Assembly: GCA_002451165.1 (NCBI GenBank)
Contig: DKBH01000088.1
Location: forward strand, 1-26,314
Direction: 5' to 3'
Length of the DNA: 26,314 nucleotides
From: Nitrospiraceae bacterium UBA6905
GTDB lineage: Bacteria > Nitrospirota > Thermodesulfovibrionia > Thermodesulfovibrionales > UBA6898
This document shows positions 15,671 to 23,521 of the stretch, piece by piece. Each line of letters starts with the position of its first letter. Within the stretch, counting starts at the first letter, position 1. The notes beneath the pieces are model-generated. The model had not been told where the DNA came from. It did no database searches and worked only from the letters and a program-made list of their open reading frames with translations. The position numbers and the translations under genes were made by a program.

Positions 15671-15701
15671 CTTTGCGGGTACAATGGTGTTACCGGCAAA
15701 G
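15671..15701. repeat. Inverted repeat overlapping the candidate CRP-dependent -10 box
   Basis: Arms of 11 nt (15671-15681 and 15691-15701) pair with one G-G mismatch around a 9-nt centre. The TACAAT hexamer (15680-15685) lies within it. It could be a repressor operator or, if transcribed from further upstream, an RNA hairpin. Confidence 0.5.
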
Positions 15702-15713
15702 TATGATACGATG

Positions 15714-15743
15714 CATCCGAAAGTATTGATAATCATCCGAAAG
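15714..15743 (+). repeat. Direct repeat CATCCGAAAG x2 with 20-bp period
   Basis: Two exact copies of CATCCGAAAG (15714-15723 and 15734-15743) separated by 10 bp, so the sites recur on the same DNA face after two helical turns. This suggests a tandem binding site for a regulator. The second copy runs straight into the G8 tract. Confidence 0.5.
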
Positions 15744-15776
15744 GGGGGGGTGATGAATACAGAATCTTTTGAGTGA

Positions 15777-15806
15777 TTGCAGTTGGCCCCAAAAAAGGGG
15801 CATAAT
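15777..15806 (+). promoter_or_regulatory. Candidate sigma-70 promoter for the secreted-protein gene
   Basis: The -35 TTGCAG (15777-15782), an 18-bp spacer and the -10 CATAAT (15801-15806) predict a start near 15813, about 29 nt before the ATG. The spacer contains a GCCCC-A6-GGGGC hairpin (15786-15801) that may influence promoter use. Confidence 0.45.
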
Positions 15807-15841
15807 TTCTACTAGTATGTATCTTGAAACAAGGAGGAACT

Positions 15842-16792
15842 ATGATGAAAAAAATCGTAATTGCAGCAGTTGCCGTTTTTGTTCTTTTCGCTATCGGCAT
15901 TCCCGGTGCCATGGCGCAGACTTGGACATGGAGCGATCCGGCCCCGGCTGAGCATACCGGTACCCCTCCGATAGTAGAACTTGCAGCAGACTCTGTGAGC
16001 GGTGATCTCTACGCTATTGACAGCAACGGGGATATCGTGACTGTCACTCTTGGGACACCGGAAACAGGTGAGGTTGTTGTGCCTGGGAGCCTTCCGCCGG
16101 TTAACGATATGGCAGCGGGTCCCGGCGGTACCTTCTATACCGTCGGGGGAGCTGTCGCATCTCCGGTCGTGGGGACCTGGGACCTTGTAAACGGCTATGA
16201 CACTTCCATGACCCAGCCCTTGATTCCATCTGTCGATACTGCTAACCCTGGTGAGTTCGCGTCTCTTTCGGTTGGTAAGAACGGAATGCTTTACATTCTG
16301 TATAATGGCTCAGGCGGGCAGTATATACTTACCGGAATCCCACCCTTCATTGCTGAACAGGCTATCATCAAATTCAGCCCCAGCACGTTGAATCTCAGAA
16401 GCAAGGGCAATTGGGTTTCCGTCCGCATACAGCTGCCCAGTGATCTTGATGAGAACCTTATCGATATTAACACTGTCCGGATCTCCGAGATCGCTGTTGA
16501 CGGCTTTGCTCCGAAGCTTGTCGAAATCTACCCGGCCCCCGGCGCTCCCTGGAAGGTCGGGACGAATGACGCAGGAGTGCAGGTCCTGAAGGTGAAGTTT
16601 ATCCGGTATAACAAGAAGGGCGGCACTGCCCTGGATGAGCAGTCGCTCACCTATCAGCTGCAGAGCATCATGGCGGGAGCGAACAAGGGCAAATATCCAG
16701 TAACCCTGACAATCGAGGGCATGCTCACGACGGGTGAATGGTTTACAGGGACAACAACATTCAATGCCAACGTCACCAAGAAGCTTCCCTAA
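15842..16792 (+). CDS. Secreted protein of unknown function with propeller-like repeats
   Basis: A 316-residue exported protein that I cannot name. The Sec signal peptide (KK, hydrophobic core, cleavage after AMA at about 25) is clear. The N-terminal half has three short repeats of a propeller/tectonin type: VELAADSVSGDLYAI, VNDMAAGPGGTFYTV and FASLSVGKNGMLYIL. The C-terminal half begins FSPSTLNLRSKGNWVSV and continues IDINTVRISEI, a beta-domain pattern found in many extracellular proteins with repeats or dockerins. The start ATG follows AAGGAGG at 5 nt; a second ATG follows immediately. The gene stands alone, with an elaborate upstream control region and a strong terminator, so it is a monocistronic, probably conditionally expressed gene. 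Confidence 0.85.
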   Translation: MMKKIVIAAVAVFVLFAIGIPGAMAQTWTWSDPAPAEHTGTPPIVELAADSVSGDLYAIDSNGDIVTVTLGTPETGEVVVPGSLPPVNDMAAGPGGTFYTVGGAVASPVVGTWDLVNGYDTSMTQPLIPSVDTANPGEFASLSVGKNGMLYILYNGSGGQYILTGIPPFIAEQAIIKFSPSTLNLRSKGNWVSVRIQLPSDLDENLIDINTVRISEIAVDGFAPKLVEIYPAPGAPWKVGTNDAGVQVLKVKFIRYNKKGGTALDEQSLTYQLQSIMAGANKGKYPVTLTIEGMLTTGEWFTGTTTFNANVTKKLP

Positions 16793-16816
16793 GTATAGGT
16801 TTCAGTTGCATGAACG

Positions 16817-16843
16817 ACGGGGGCTTCGGCCCCCGTTTTTTTT
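16817..16843 (+). terminator. Rho-independent terminator
   Basis: An 8-bp stem ACGGGGGC/GCCCCCGT with a TTCG tetraloop, followed by eight Ts, 24 nt after the secreted-protein stop. There is no T-run on the other strand, so it acts on plus-strand transcripts. Confidence 0.95.
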
Positions 16844-16938
16844 ACGGCGGGAGGTTCCATACTGCTTACTGGCTGTTTCCGAAATAACATCAGGAGCGAT
16901 CCCGTGCACCATCCGGTACTCCGTTATATCCTCATGTC

Positions 16939-17943
16939 TTAGTTGGCTCCCGGCCCGGCTTTCTTGATCTCCCTGTTCATTACCGGCGCCGGCAGAGGGA
17001 TTCCTCGCGAGGCCTTTCCATGGAGTAGCCCCTTCCTGTCGAACCAGATGGGGTCAATGCAGATGATCCTGTTCCATCCCCTTGTCCTATCCTTCTGCTG
17101 GTGGTAAACCATCCAGAGCTTCCCTGCTTTATCACGTATTATGCTGGCATGTCCAGGACCGAAGATGCCGTTTGATTTCCGGATGAAAGGATTGCCCCGG
17201 AATTTGGTGAAAGGGCCGGTTGGACGAGGCGCTGTTGCATACCCCATGGCATAATATTCGGAGTCTGCGCTACCGCCGGAGTAGAGGAGGTAATAGCGGC
17301 CCCGATGCTTAATCATCCATGGTGCCTCGATGACCGGTCTATCCTTCATCTCCCACGCCTCTGACGGAGAGATGAGCTCAATTGGCTTACCTTTCTTTTT
17401 GATTGTGGATTCCATGGGCTGGACAAAGATCGCGAATTCGGGGTATCGGGCATAGTACAGATAATATGAACCGTCGTCATCGCGGAACAGGTGCGCATCA
17501 ATGGCATTGTTGATGAGGCTGCCAAGGTCCCTGAATATCCTGTCTGGGCGGTCTGACGAAGCTACCCCGACTCTTCCGTTGACCGTGTAATAGAGATAAA
17601 ACATCTTGTCGTCAGGGCTGGAGAAAACGTCAGGGGCCCATACCCCGGTCTCATTGTTCTGATAGACTTTCGGCCCCTTGGTCCAGTGAACCAAATCGTC
17701 AGAGAGGTAGACATCGTAGCTGTGGTTGTCGCCCGTCGGGTACAGGTAGTAGATGCCCTTGTAGGAGATGACTGTCGGGTCGCCTATGCCGAGCACGCCG
17801 TTGTAGGGCGCCGGCTTCGGCCTGTTGATCTCATAGGTCTCGACCAGGACTGGATTGGAATAGGTACTGCCGGGCTCAGCAGCCGACGACGGTATGCTTG
17901 AAAGGACCAACAGCAGCAGCAAGTTCCATATCAGCAAGTACAT
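16939..17943 (-). CDS. Secreted glycoside hydrolase, family 43-like
   Basis: A 334-residue exported five-bladed-propeller glycosidase. The signal peptide (about 1-22) ends SSA-AEP. GH43-type acidic residues are visible: Asp55 in GIGDPTVI (base), Asp149 in NAIDAHLF (pKa modulator) and Glu206 in VIEAPWMIKH (acid). Blade motifs such as YYLYPTGD, YYLYYARYP, YYLLYSGG and GPGHASII are also present. The family cleaves arabinose- or xylose-containing glycans; the exact substrate is open. No other carbohydrate-use genes adjoin it. The ATG lacks a clear ribosome-binding site. All three catalytic positions are present, so it should be active. Confidence 0.88.
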   Translation of the reverse strand: MYLLIWNLLLLLVLSSIPSSAAEPGSTYSNPVLVETYEINRPKPAPYNGVLGIGDPTVISYKGIYYLYPTGDNHSYDVYLSDDLVHWTKGPKVYQNNETGVWAPDVFSSPDDKMFYLYYTVNGRVGVASSDRPDRIFRDLGSLINNAIDAHLFRDDDGSYYLYYARYPEFAIFVQPMESTIKKKGKPIELISPSEAWEMKDRPVIEAPWMIKHRGRYYLLYSGGSADSEYYAMGYATAPRPTGPFTKFRGNPFIRKSNGIFGPGHASIIRDKAGKLWMVYHQQKDRTRGWNRIICIDPIWFDRKGLLHGKASRGIPLPAPVMNREIKKAGPGAN

Positions 17944-18058
17944 ACAATATCATATCGCTGCTGCCTCATTTCTGATCCAAAGGTTCGTAGTAGTCGGTGT
18001 AGAAACCGGAGAGAAATTGATGCAAGGATACCCTGGATGGGGGGCACAGGCGTTTCCA

Positions 18059-18430
18059 CTATGTTTGCGATGATGGCTGGCAGGCAGCGGCATCAGCAAG
18101 AGCCGTCGCCTGCCGGAGTACTTTGATCGCTTCTGCACAGGACCGGCAGGGAAGGAGTTTTTTTATGGCTGCATCCAGTGGATGTTTTTCTTCGCGCTGT
18201 TCTTGGCCGCTGACCAGGGCAACCAACTTGTCGTAGCCGTTTCCTTCACCGGCCGGGACACTGTATTCCCAGATGGTCCTGTACGGAATGATGCCGAGAA
18301 GTAGCGTCATGACTCTAATGCTCGGCATCGGCAGGCCGGCGACTGATACAAGGACTTTCTCCTTGCTGTCGAACTTTATCTGGCAGATAGAGACACGCCC
18401 GTCATTCTTATAGCCGATGACCCTGCTCAT
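18059..18430 (-). CDS. Hypothetical protein (123 aa)
   Basis: Not recognised. A short beta-rich N-terminal part (RVSICQIKFDSKEKVLVSV, then a hydrophobic MTLLLGIIPY) is followed by a charged, helical C-terminus containing CRSC (CxxC) and ending in an Ala-rich tail. It has no signal peptide. The ATG has only a weak upstream site. It ends about 115 nt before the GH43 start on the same strand. I keep it because no competing gene occupies the region. Confidence 0.55.
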   Translation of the reverse strand: MSRVIGYKNDGRVSICQIKFDSKEKVLVSVAGLPMPSIRVMTLLLGIIPYRTIWEYSVPAGEGNGYDKLVALVSGQEQREEKHPLDAAIKKLLPCRSCAEAIKVLRQATALADAAACQPSSQT

Positions 18431-18600
18431 AATTCATTCTACCAGGAAACTCCAACCGGAATAAACCGGCTGTGCTTGCCCGACAGGTATCAGCGTGACG
18501 ACGAGGATTGAGGCTTTACGCAGGACACCCCCCTGAACTTTCGAAGGGGCAGGGAGAAAACGGTCGTCTCTGCAGACTCCCGCTGTCTGCGATACCGTGA

Positions 18601-18606
18601 TATAAT
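18601..18606 (+). promoter_or_regulatory. -10 box (TATAAT) immediately upstream of the Clp1-like gene
   Basis: A perfect TATAAT ending 5 nt before ATG 18612, with no Shine-Dalgarno sequence. Transcription would start at or beside the ATG, implying a leaderless message. The -35 region is not convincing. Confidence 0.5.
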
Positions 18607-18611
18607 CGGCC

Positions 18612-19463
18612 ATGAAGATCCTACCCGGAGCCGGATGGGCCGGGCTGATCAGAGTTTTGTATGCAGAGCAGGGCACAGTCCTGCTCCTCGGCGCGACGGA
18701 TTCCGGCAAGACCACCCTTGCGCGCTATATCGTGGATCACTTCGCTGCCAGAGGCCTGATAGCTACTCTAATTGACTCTGATATCGGGCAGTCGTCGATC
18801 GGCCTTCCCGGGACGATTGCGATGCGGACCTTCCAAAAGCCGGAAGAACTTGGCACATTTGGACCAGTTACCATGTTCTTCATTGGAGGCACAAACCCCG
18901 CCCTCTACATTCAGCGCATCATCGAAGGCACACGAACAATGGTCAGGTCAGCGAAACGAAGAGGCTTGAAAATGATCATTGTGGATACAAGCGGCCTGGT
19001 TCAGGGAGAAGTCGGTAAGGCGCTCAAGATCGAAAAGATCCTTGCACTGCAGCCGTCCCGTATCATAGCCCTCCAGCGCGGCAGAGAACTGGAGCACATT
19101 CTGAGCCATATTGAAGGGATATCCGTTTCTTGCCTGCACCTCGCGGACAACTGCACGTCGCGAAACCGCACCGCACGGAGACGTTACAGGGAAGCAAGAT
19201 TCAGGGAATACTTGGGGAATGCCGGTGAAATGGTTTTTCTCCGCGGTGACGTTGAGCTTCTTGATGGCCGCAGGCTTGCAAGGCCAGACGAGCAGTTCAA
19301 ACGAGGGAGTGTGGCAGGAATATATCGGGGCAAGGCTACGTGTGCTCTGGGTCTGCTCCTTTCCTGCCAGGATGATTGGATCACGATTAAGACACCGTTA
19401 AGAAGTAAGAACGGGATTACGCGAATTATGGTTGGAGATATTGATCTCTCATTCCTGCTCTGA
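18612..19463 (+). CDS. Clp1/Grc3/Nol9-type polynucleotide 5'-hydroxyl kinase
   Basis: A 283-residue P-loop protein of the Clp1_P family, which phosphorylates 5'-OH ends of RNA or DNA. The Walker A is LLLGATDSGKTT (GATDSGKT 27-34), the form typical of this family. It is followed by the signature DSDIGQSSIGLPG (55-67), a FIGGTNP segment, and the Walker B-like IIVDTSGLVQGEVGKALK (about 121-138). The C-terminal part is beta-rich (VAGIYRG and following). These proteins are best known in archaea and eukaryotes; bacterial members are less studied. There is no ribosome-binding site, and TATAAT is just upstream, so the mRNA may be leaderless. Family assignment is good, the biochemical substrate is open. 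Confidence 0.85.
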   Translation: MKILPGAGWAGLIRVLYAEQGTVLLLGATDSGKTTLARYIVDHFAARGLIATLIDSDIGQSSIGLPGTIAMRTFQKPEELGTFGPVTMFFIGGTNPALYIQRIIEGTRTMVRSAKRRGLKMIIVDTSGLVQGEVGKALKIEKILALQPSRIIALQRGRELEHILSHIEGISVSCLHLADNCTSRNRTARRRYREARFREYLGNAGEMVFLRGDVELLDGRRLARPDEQFKRGSVAGIYRGKATCALGLLLSCQDDWITIKTPLRSKNGITRIMVGDIDLSFLL

Positions 19464-19610
19464 TCTCTGGCTGTTGCAGGATTGTCCTATGCCCGGCACG
19501 GCGATGCTCTTAACCGGTGCGTAATCATCGAGGTGCCGCCGACTGATGTGGCGCTGGCGGTCTCTCTTGTCAGAACGGAGGAGAAAATGCAGTATACTGG
19601 GAGGTAAGCT

Positions 19611-20078
19611 ATGCCGCGGTTTATCGTTCACGAACATCATGCAACGCACCTGCATTTTGATTTCAGGCTGGAAATGGACAATGTTCTGAAGTCGTGGGCA
19701 GTACCCAAGGGTCCATCCATGAACCCGCGGGACAAGCGGCTTGCGATCATGGTCGACGACCACACACTCGCCTTCGGCTCGTACGAGGGGATCATCCCGG
19801 AGGGGCAATACGGCTCCGGCGCGGTTGTGATCTGGGACCAAGGAGATTACGAGCTTCTTAACGGGAGCATCGCAGCGGGCAGGCTGGAATTTTTTCTGCA
19901 TGGAAAGAAGCTGAGAGGTATCTTTCTGCTCGCAAAGATGTCGGGCAAGATCAAGGAGTGGCTCTTGATAAAGAAGCGGGATGATCTCGCAGAGGATGAT
20001 TTTGTCATGAAGACGGTACTTACGCCGGGGCTGAGGAAAAGACTGAAGGTGATCGCTCCGCCCTGTGCCGCTTCCTAG
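19611..20078 (+). CDS. Stand-alone LigD-type 3'-phosphoesterase domain protein
   Basis: A 155-residue protein corresponding to the N-terminal phosphoesterase module of bacterial LigD, which removes 3'-phosphates or 3'-ribonucleotides from DNA ends. It carries the signature HEHHATHLHFDFRLEMD (7-23), in which H9/H15/D17/R19 match the metal site, then LKSWAVPKGPS, VDDHTLAFGSYEG and IPEGQYGSG. There is no polymerase or ligase domain. A GGGAGG site precedes ATG 19611 at 6 nt. It lies 147 nt after the Clp1-like kinase, so 5'- and 3'-end-processing activities are adjacent. No ku or ligase gene is in the window. Confidence 0.92.
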   Translation: MPRFIVHEHHATHLHFDFRLEMDNVLKSWAVPKGPSMNPRDKRLAIMVDDHTLAFGSYEGIIPEGQYGSGAVVIWDQGDYELLNGSIAAGRLEFFLHGKKLRGIFLLAKMSGKIKEWLLIKKRDDLAEDDFVMKTVLTPGLRKRLKVIAPPCAAS

Positions 20079-20155
20079 GGATGCAAGGATCCTCCATTGA
20101 TCAAACGACGATCAGACCTTTATTGCAGCGGCATGTTTTGGCGGGATGACTGACT

Positions 20156-20854
20156 ATGGAGATCCCGCTGAACCTGCTTAACGAAGAATATAACGACCGC
20201 TATTTCGATGTCGTAAATGCGATCGAAGAAGCAAAGCATGTCTTTTTTCGGGGGAGCGGCATCATGGATATCCTTTCTGCTATGGAGCCGGGCAGGGACA
20301 TCCTCAGGATCGGCGAAACAGGATTCGGTGCAGGCCGCCTGCTCATTGCCCTCATGGATCTCTTGGACAATTGCGGCATCAGGGGTATCAGCATTTTCTA
20401 CCATTCCGTCGAGCTCCATCCGGTCAGCCCCGGCCGTATGGAAGCGATTCTCGAAGGATTCAGGAAAACGGCCGGTCCGCTCATCGATCTTCTTCTCCGT
20501 GCATACGGCCGCATTGATATTACCAGTCGAGGGTGGCACCAGATGCAGTTCAGCCGCCCCTTCGGCAGCCTTACTGTAAATCTCTGGGTCGGCGAAGCCC
20601 TCGAAATGGTCCAAGCACTCACCCTGCCCTGCGACATTTGGTTCCTCGACGGCCACAGCCCGCAGAAAAACCCTTCAATCTGGCGGCCGGAGCTGCTTCT
20701 GGCGATTGGAGAAAAGACTGCCCCGGGCGGGGCCTGCGCTACCTATACGGTAGCCGGGGCCGTGAGGCGGGGGCTTATTGCTGCGGGGTTTGCTGTTGAG
20801 CAGCGGCCGGGCTTTGGCATAAAAAAAGCCGCGCTCAAAGGTGTAAAACAGTAG
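20156..20854 (+). CDS. MnmC N-terminal-type (DUF752) SAM-dependent methyltransferase
   Basis: A 232-residue protein equivalent to the methyltransferase half of MnmC (MnmD type), which methylates aminomethyl-uridine at the tRNA wobble position. Seen are EEYNDRYFD, EAKHVFFRGSG, the SAM-binding IGETGFGAG (53-61) and WFLDGHSPQKNPSIW, the hallmark motif with the catalytic Asp. The late GACATYTVAGAVRRGL is also typical. The FAD oxidase half is absent, as in organisms with separate MnmC domains. The ATG has only a weak upstream site. It follows the phosphoesterase gene by 77 nt on the same strand. Confidence 0.85.
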   Translation: MEIPLNLLNEEYNDRYFDVVNAIEEAKHVFFRGSGIMDILSAMEPGRDILRIGETGFGAGRLLIALMDLLDNCGIRGISIFYHSVELHPVSPGRMEAILEGFRKTAGPLIDLLLRAYGRIDITSRGWHQMQFSRPFGSLTVNLWVGEALEMVQALTLPCDIWFLDGHSPQKNPSIWRPELLLAIGEKTAPGGACATYTVAGAVRRGLIAAGFAVEQRPGFGIKKAALKGVKQ

Positions 20855-21012
20855 CGCAGGGAGAAATGTCATGCTCTGCTACGACGATATTTCCAGCATG
20901 CGCCGGGGCGGTCTGCACAGGCCTGGGCCGGTAGAGTCTGCGGTCGGATGCTATACTGATTAGAGAATAGCAGATAATTCTTTACCAATATACGGGAGGT
21001 CGGAGGCGAACC

Positions 21013-21714
21013 ATGAGATGTTGCATCACGCGAGGCTCAGGCAAGCGAGGCGATAAAGCAGCAGGCATCTATTCCTATATGGATGTTGTGGCCAAAGAGG
21101 CTGAGGAGTATGCACTGACCCATACATCACCCCTTTCTCCGCTTCTTGAAGAAGTCGAGGCCTTCACCCTCGCAGAAACATCCTATCCCAGCATGCTCAC
21201 TGGACGGGTCGAAGGCCGGTTCCTGCAGTTGATAATACAGCTTGCCAATGCTCAGCAGATCGTCGAGATCGGGACCTTTACCGGATATTCAGCACTTGCC
21301 ATGGCTGAGGTCCTGCCGGAAAACGGCAGACTGCTAACGATTGAGCATAACCCTGACTATGCGAAGATAGCTCGGGATTTCTTCAGCCGGAGTGCCAGTG
21401 GATCAAAGATCACCCTGAAATTGGGAGAGGCCTGTGAGATCTTAAAGAGCCTTCCTGATGCAGAGACTGATCTCGTCTTCATCGACGCTGACAAACAGAA
21501 CTATGTCGCCTATTACCGCGAATCCATGCGGATTGTGCGAAGGGGAGGATTGATACTTGCCGATAACGCCCTCTGGTACGGCAGGATCTTCGATCCGCAG
21601 GATGACGATAGCCGCGCCATGGCCGAGTTCAACGATCTGGTGAACAGGGAGCCGCAGGCCGAGAAGCTGTTTCTCACCATCCGTGACGGAATCTATGTTA
21701 TACGAAAACGCTGA
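21013..21714 (+). CDS. SAM-dependent O-methyltransferase (COMT-like, Methyltransf_3)
   Basis: A 233-residue class I methyltransferase resembling catechol/caffeoyl-CoA O-methyltransferases. The SAM loop is VEIGTFTGYSALAMAE, the acidic residue is in LTIEHNPDYA, and the metal/catalytic region VFIDADKQNY then ILADNALWYG is typical of the cation-dependent group. GGAGGCGAACC precedes ATG 21013, which I use. The family homology begins near the internal Met at 21079 (MDVVAKEAEEYA), so the first 22 residues may be an extension or the true start may be later. A TGCTATACT extended -10 lies upstream, near 20950. The substrate is unknown. Confidence 0.9.
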   Translation: MRCCITRGSGKRGDKAAGIYSYMDVVAKEAEEYALTHTSPLSPLLEEVEAFTLAETSYPSMLTGRVEGRFLQLIIQLANAQQIVEIGTFTGYSALAMAEVLPENGRLLTIEHNPDYAKIARDFFSRSASGSKITLKLGEACEILKSLPDAETDLVFIDADKQNYVAYYRESMRIVRRGGLILADNALWYGRIFDPQDDDSRAMAEFNDLVNREPQAEKLFLTIRDGIYVIRKR

Positions 21715-21906
21715 GACGCTGAAGAGGCTATTTCATGGTTTGTCCGCTACTTTTCTTGCACCACAGCGATGAAAGACGGTGCTACCCTAACCGGCCGCTT
21801 TGAACCGCTTTTAACAGAGGTTTTCATAAGACTTTTTCAGTACAAGGCAAAGGGAAGAAGATAAATACCTGTGACCGGGGTAAAATAGAGCTTAGAGGGA
21901 GGTCAT

Positions 21907-23013
21907 ATGTTTGGTCTCATCCTTCTCTTTGCTGTTACGGTGATGCAAGTATACGTCTTCTGGCGCATCGGATCAGTGCCGTTCTTGCAACGCCATGTAT
22001 CCCGAAAATTCCTCTACGCCACCGGTGCGGTTCTCTGGGTCATTTTCTTATTGGGACGCCTCTATGGCCACGCCAGCACAGGTCTGTATGCTCATGTGCT
22101 GGAACTGTTCGGCATGGACTGGATGGCTATGCTGTTCCTGTCTACGGTCTCTTTTCTCACAATCGACCTTGTTACCAGTTTCGGCCTTCTCATGCGCCGG
22201 CGTCTGCCTGTGCTGCGGGGTTGGGCTCTGGTTGCCGCGTGCCTCCTTTCCCTTATCGCGCTCGTACAGGGTCTGCGACCTCCAGTGCTGCAGAATTACG
22301 AGGTGCGGCTTTCCGGACTTCCCCGTGAGCTGGATGGCACAGTGCTCGTGGCCATGTCCGACCTGCACGTCGGGGCACAACTCGACAGGCAGTGGCTAAG
22401 TGCCCGCGTCAGTCAAGTGCAGGCTGAAGATCCTGAGATTGTAGTTTTGCTCGGGGATATCTTCGAAGGCCATGGAGAGCCCCAGCAGGAGCTCATACAG
22501 ATTCTGCACGGTCTTTCTGCTCCCCTGGGTGTCTGGGCGGTTCTCGGCAATCATGAATACCACGGCCGTGATGCGGCAGGTATGCCCCTGGCAAGTATCA
22601 ACGGCGTTCAGGTGCTGAACAACTCCTGGGTCGAAGTACGCCCCGGCCTTGTCCTGGCAGGTGTTGAAGACCTCACGGCTAACCATCGTTTCAACTTCAG
22701 CGGTGACCCTGTTACAAAGGCGCTTGCCGGTCGACCTGCAGGTGCGACGATCTTCCTCTCCCATACGCCATGGCAGGCAGAGAAGGCAGCTGACTCCGGA
22801 ACGGGGCTTATGCTTTCTGGACACACCCACGGCGGCCAGGTCTGGCCTTTTGGCTACCTGGTCCAGCGCATATACCCTCTGCTTGGCGGGAGGTACGATG
22901 TTGACGGTATGACCGTTATTGTATGCCGGGGAACGGGCACCTGGGGGTCCCGTATGCGTCTCTGGCATCCCGGTGAGATCCTCCGCGTGACCCTGCGCGC
23001 AGGAGCGAAGTGA
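21907..23013 (+). CDS. Membrane-anchored metallophosphoesterase (YkuE/YaeI-like)
   Basis: A 368-residue calcineurin-like phosphoesterase with a multi-pass N-terminus: about four hydrophobic segments between residues 1 and 122. The catalytic domain has every metal motif: SDLHVG (151-156), LLGDIFEG (182-188), GNHEYH (214-219), SHTPW (285-289) and SGHTHGG (304-310). The dinuclear site is complete. Relatives in this group remove phosphate from cell-envelope lipids or act as UDP-sugar hydrolases; the catalytic domain probably faces one side of the inner membrane. A strong GGGAGG lies 5 nt before the ATG. It is followed by a 126-nt gap before the cyclophilin-like gene. Confidence 0.92.
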   Translation: MFGLILLFAVTVMQVYVFWRIGSVPFLQRHVSRKFLYATGAVLWVIFLLGRLYGHASTGLYAHVLELFGMDWMAMLFLSTVSFLTIDLVTSFGLLMRRRLPVLRGWALVAACLLSLIALVQGLRPPVLQNYEVRLSGLPRELDGTVLVAMSDLHVGAQLDRQWLSARVSQVQAEDPEIVVLLGDIFEGHGEPQQELIQILHGLSAPLGVWAVLGNHEYHGRDAAGMPLASINGVQVLNNSWVEVRPGLVLAGVEDLTANHRFNFSGDPVTKALAGRPAGATIFLSHTPWQAEKAADSGTGLMLSGHTHGGQVWPFGYLVQRIYPLLGGRYDVDGMTVIVCRGTGTWGSRMRLWHPGEILRVTLRAGAK

Positions 23014-23139
23014 GGACAGGGAAGAGCACGTTAATCTTTCGCTGTACTTACGCAACTCAGCAGGAGTGGTCTTGTCGCGATGCGGAAGAGCCTTCATGAG
23101 TCAGCACGTGGCATCGTAACAGCGAACAAAGGAGGAAAT

Positions 23140-23517
23140 ATGTCCATGCAAATAACGATATCCGTAGAAGATATTGTGCTCTACGCTGAGCTGTTCGATA
23201 CTGCAACGTCAAGAGCAATTGCTGATGTGCTCCCTATTATGGCAGAACCCCAACCCTGGGGGGGTGAGTTCTATTTCGAGATCCCGGTCGCAATGCCATT
23301 GGACGAGACCGCAACGACGAAAATAAAGGTCGGCGATATCGGCTACTGGCCGCCCGGCAGCGCTCTCGCTCTCTTTTTCGGCCCGACGCCCCTGAGCAGC
23401 GGCAGCGATCCAGTTCCGGCAAGCGCAGTGAACCTCGTCGGCAGGATCAGCGGAGATGCAACGGTCCTGAAGAAGGCAAAGGGAGCAAGAGAAATACGCA
23501 TCGCACGCACGGAATAA
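23140..23517 (+). CDS. Cyclophilin-like fold protein (TM1367 family)
   Basis: A 125-residue protein with the family pattern WGGEFYFEIPV, VGDIGYWPPGSALALFFGPTP, then VGRISGD near the C-terminus, seen in the small cyclophilin-like group. The group lacks clear evidence of isomerase activity and its function is unknown. The start is ATG 23140 because AAAGGAGG lies just upstream; a longer frame to 23080 has no ribosome-binding site. It ends 4 nt before the aldo/keto reductase ATG, so the two are co-transcribed. Cytoplasmic. Confidence 0.88.
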   Translation: MSMQITISVEDIVLYAELFDTATSRAIADVLPIMAEPQPWGGEFYFEIPVAMPLDETATTKIKVGDIGYWPPGSALALFFGPTPLSSGSDPVPASAVNLVGRISGDATVLKKAKGAREIRIARTE

Positions 23518-23521
23518 AGCC

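Larger units (their letters stand above)
15395..15841. other. Long divergent regulatory region
   Basis: A 447-nt gene-free region between a minus-strand lipoprotein gene and a plus-strand secreted-protein gene. Minus-strand TATACT/TATATT hexamers near 15470-15482 could serve the lipoprotein. Towards the right it holds a CRP-type palindrome, an inverted repeat, two direct repeats, a G8 tract (15743-15750), and a second -35/-10 pair with a hairpin in its spacer; the main elements are listed separately. I see no riboswitch fold I can name. Confidence 0.6.

Noticed and set aside
15660..15841. c-di-GMP (GEMM) or other riboswitch in the secreted-protein leader
   Set aside because: The hairpins present do not show the conserved GEMM core or another class I can name.
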